A stretch of DNA of 7,496 nucleotides from an uncultured Ruminococcus sp. (GTDB taxonomy: Bacteria > Bacillota > Clostridia > Oscillospirales > Acutalibacteraceae): assembly GCA_902772795.1 (NCBI GenBank), contig CACYBZ010000130.1, forward strand, positions 1 through 7,496. The letters are read 5' to 3'. Shown piece by piece: positions 5,550-7,496 of this stretch. Positions within the stretch are counted from its first letter, which is position 1, and every line of letters starts with the position of its first letter. A model generated the notes under the pieces. The model ran no database searches. It saw nothing but the letters and a program-made list of their open reading frames with translations, and had not been told where the DNA came from. Position numbers and translations under genes: made by a program.

Positions 5550-7496
5550 ATGAATAGCTTCAAAAGAGTTATTTCTATCGTATTGGTGGCCATGCTTGTT
5601 GTGACTTGCGGAATGTTGTCAGTCAACGCTGCAACGACAGATACACAGGAAACACAGGCGGGCAGTGGCATTACTATCCACTATTACGGTACTTCTACCG
5701 TACCGAATATCTACTACTGGAACAGTCTGCCTACCAATATCGATTCCCCGACCTATCCGGGTCCGAAAATGACTAAAGATACCTCAGCTCAGGGCGAAAA
5801 CTGTTATAAATATAGTTTTAGCAGTGTTACAAAGATTAACTTCATCTTTGTGGAAAATGGCAAACAATCCGCAGAATTTTCCAGAGAATATACTGAAAAG
5901 TCAAAAGGTGAATGGTGGTACAAAGACAACAGATGGTATACCTCTGACCCCTATAAACTTGACCCCATTACAGACCGTACGGATTTGAGAGAAGATTCCA
6001 TTTATTTTGTCATCACCACAAGATTCTATGACGGTGATACAGGCAACAATGTTCATTGCTGGGACGATGCGAAAGCCAACAACCCCGACAGTGACCCTGC
6101 ATGGCGTGGTGACTTCAAAGGACTGATTCAGAAGCTCGACTATATCAAGGCATTGGGCTTCAGTGCCATCTGGATTACTCCCGTAGTAGAGAATGCCAGC
6201 GGATATGACTATCACGGTTATCATGCTTTCGACTTTGCCACAGTAGACCCTCGTTATGAAAGCAGTGATACTACTTATCAGGATTTGATTGTTGCAGCAC
6301 ATGAAAAAGGCATGAAAATTGTACAGGATGTTGTATGGAACCACACCAGTAACTTTGGTGAAGCTACACTTGCTCCTATGTTCGAGAGAAAGTACAGCTC
6401 TCTGAAAGACCTCGAAAGTGGTGACAGCCTTCAGATTATCAAAGGTTCAAAACTCGACACACTCTATCCTAACTATGAAAGTCTGAATCCTGATGCACAG
6501 TTCCAGGCAAGACTGGCAGTTATGAAAGAAGACGCTAACGATACCCAGAATTACTATCACCATGACAAGTCCCTGAGTTACGGTTCTTACACCGAACAGA
6601 CAGGACAGATGGCTGGCGACTGTGTGGACATCAACACAGAAAATCCCGAAGTTGCCAGATACATTGTTGATACTTATATGGATTATGTGAATATGGGTGT
6701 TGACAGTTTCCGTTTCGATACAGAGAAACACATCAACCGTTGGACACTGAACAGTGCTTATTTCCCGACTTTTGCCGCAGTAAAGAACTTCTATATTTTC
6801 GGTGAAGTCTGTGCAAGACGTCGTGAAGCCGTAAACGAAGGCGGACAGTCTGACTCCTGTTTCTTCTACACATGGAAAGAAACCGACAGTGCTTGGCAGA
6901 ACAACTGGAGTACTACCGACTGGAAATCCAACTACAATAATGCTATCAAACATTACGGTGCTTATCAGACAGCAAGCGGAATGGTTACCAGTAACAACCA
7001 TGCTCTCAATGGTAACGATTACCATACACCTGACTACAGCAAGTGGAATGGTACAGGTACTATCGACTTTACTATGCATTGGAATTTCTATGAAGCAAGA
7101 GGTGCTTATGGTGCTGCACTCAGTGAGGACAGCTACTTCAACGATGCTACATGGAATGTTGTCTATGTTGACTCTCACGACTATAGTCCTGACGATTGTC
7201 AGACCGTCCGTTACAATGCTGGTACACAGGCTTGGGCAGAAAATATGTGTCTGATGTTTACTTTCCGTGGTATTCCTTGTCTGTATTACGGCAGTGAAGT
7301 GGAATTCCAAGCAGGTATGGTTATCGATGTAGGTCCTAACTCTCCGTTGAGCAAGACAGGTCGTGCATACTTCGGTGACTATCTGGAAGGTAATGTAACA
7401 GCAAGTGATTTCGGAACATATACCGCAAGCGGTAAAGTTCAGGAAACACTCAACAGTACACTTTCACAGCAGCTTATCAAACTCAACAAAATCAGA
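5550..7496 (+). CDS. Secreted GH13 alpha-amylase, paralogue of the preceding gene, 3' end beyond window
   Basis: The frame stays open for 649 codons from ATG at 5550 to the window edge. AGGAGG (5533-5538) lies 11 nt upstream. The signal peptide is residues 1-27 (cut VNA/A). A CBM26-like module spans about 51-131: IYYW at 54-57, YPG at 69-71, KQ at 105-106, WW at 122-123. The GH13 domain starts near 146. Region I is D260-VVWN-H265, region V is D360-I-N, region II is FRFD with nucleophile D390 then K393-H394, region III is FGE with acid/base E419, and region IV is SHD with H543 and D544. All motifs are canonical, including the Asn264 and Lys393 that the preceding paralogue has changed. The segment between regions I and V (domain B) is 31 residues shorter than in the paralogue. 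If it ends like the paralogue, about 106 residues are missing; a dockerin beyond them cannot be ruled out. Expected role: extracellular starch hydrolysis. It is likely in the same operon, after a 116 bp structured gap. Confidence 0.92.
   Translation, partial: MNSFKRVISIVLVAMLVVTCGMLSVNAATTDTQETQAGSGITIHYYGTSTVPNIYYWNSLPTNIDSPTYPGPKMTKDTSAQGENCYKYSFSSVTKINFIFVENGKQSAEFSREYTEKSKGEWWYKDNRWYTSDPYKLDPITDRTDLREDSIYFVITTRFYDGDTGNNVHCWDDAKANNPDSDPAWRGDFKGLIQKLDYIKALGFSAIWITPVVENASGYDYHGYHAFDFATVDPRYESSDTTYQDLIVAAHEKGMKIVQDVVWNHTSNFGEATLAPMFERKYSSLKDLESGDSLQIIKGSKLDTLYPNYESLNPDAQFQARLAVMKEDANDTQNYYHHDKSLSYGSYTEQTGQMAGDCVDINTENPEVARYIVDTYMDYVNMGVDSFRFDTEKHINRWTLNSAYFPTFAAVKNFYIFGEVCARRREAVNEGGQSDSCFFYTWKETDSAWQNNWSTTDWKSNYNNAIKHYGAYQTASGMVTSNNHALNGNDYHTPDYSKWNGTGTIDFTMHWNFYEARGAYGAALSEDSYFNDATWNVVYVDSHDYSPDDCQTVRYNAGTQAWAENMCLMFTFRGIPCLYYGSEVEFQAGMVIDVGPNSPLSKTGRAYFGDYLEGNVTASDFGTYTASGKVQETLNSTLSQQLIKLNKIR
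6015..6067 (+). repeat. 53 bp exact direct repeat, copy 2 (GH13 gene 3)
   Basis: Second copy of the 53 bp stretch at 3520-3572. Further exact matches between the two genes are 4849-4886 with 7233-7270 (38 bp) and 5083-5112 with 7467-7496 (30 bp, reaching the window edge). All are in register with the protein alignment, so they come from paralogy and not from an inserted element. Confidence 0.9.

Noticed and set aside
5550..5640. Lipoprotein signal at Cys20 of the third protein
   Set aside because: The residues before Cys (VVT) do not fit the lipobox, which needs Gly, Ala or Ser at -1. An ordinary cleavage site VNA/A follows at 25-27.
6447..7310. Long antisense open frame (287 codons) inside gene 3
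   Set aside because: Same reason: it overlaps the catalytic regions of an intact GH13 reading frame on the other strand.

Overview
The window looks like a starch-degradation locus of a gut or rumen Ruminococcus-type Firmicute (Oscillospiraceae/Ruminococcaceae). Three things point there: a C-terminal type I dockerin, a CBM26-like starch-binding module next to GH13 alpha-amylases, and Firmicute-style expression signals (strong AGGAGG ribosome binding sites, AT-rich intergenic DNA, sigma-A promoters). Dockerin plus starch-binding modules plus amylases is the hallmark of the amylosome known from Ruminococcus bromii. Species assignment is inference; I could not run a search.

Layout. Positions 1 to about 87 hold the 5' part of a 5S rRNA gene on the minus strand, cut by the window edge. 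It has its own near-consensus promoter (TTGACT, 17 bp, TATAAT) just upstream. The AT-rich gap from about 88 to 370 also carries an extended -10 promoter firing rightwards. That transcript would begin almost directly with a 14-pair stem-loop. Three genes follow on the plus strand. The first (371-3022) encodes a secreted non-catalytic protein: CBM26-like module, seven Ig-like repeats, C-terminal dockerin. The second (3067-5433) encodes a complete secreted GH13 amylase with an N-terminal CBM26-like module and no dockerin. The third (5550 to the window edge) encodes a paralogous GH13 amylase, open at its 3' end; it was found by reading the frame directly, since it has no stop in the window. The gap between genes 1 and 2 is 44 bp with no terminator. 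The gap between genes 2 and 3 is 116 bp and holds two adjacent hairpins without a U tract, so a polycistronic message with an internal structured element is likely.

How the genes may work together (inference). The dockerin protein would bind starch and dock to a cohesin on the cell surface or scaffoldin, bringing substrate to the cell. The two GH13 enzymes, each with its own starch-binding module, would cut it into malto-oligosaccharides. No cohesin, transporter or regulator gene is in the window.

I see no mobile element, CRISPR array, defence system or wholly new system. The most unusual points are the 5S gene with its own promoter, the multi-Ig starch-binding dockerin protein, the substitutions in two conserved GH13 regions of gene 2, and the structured RNA elements.
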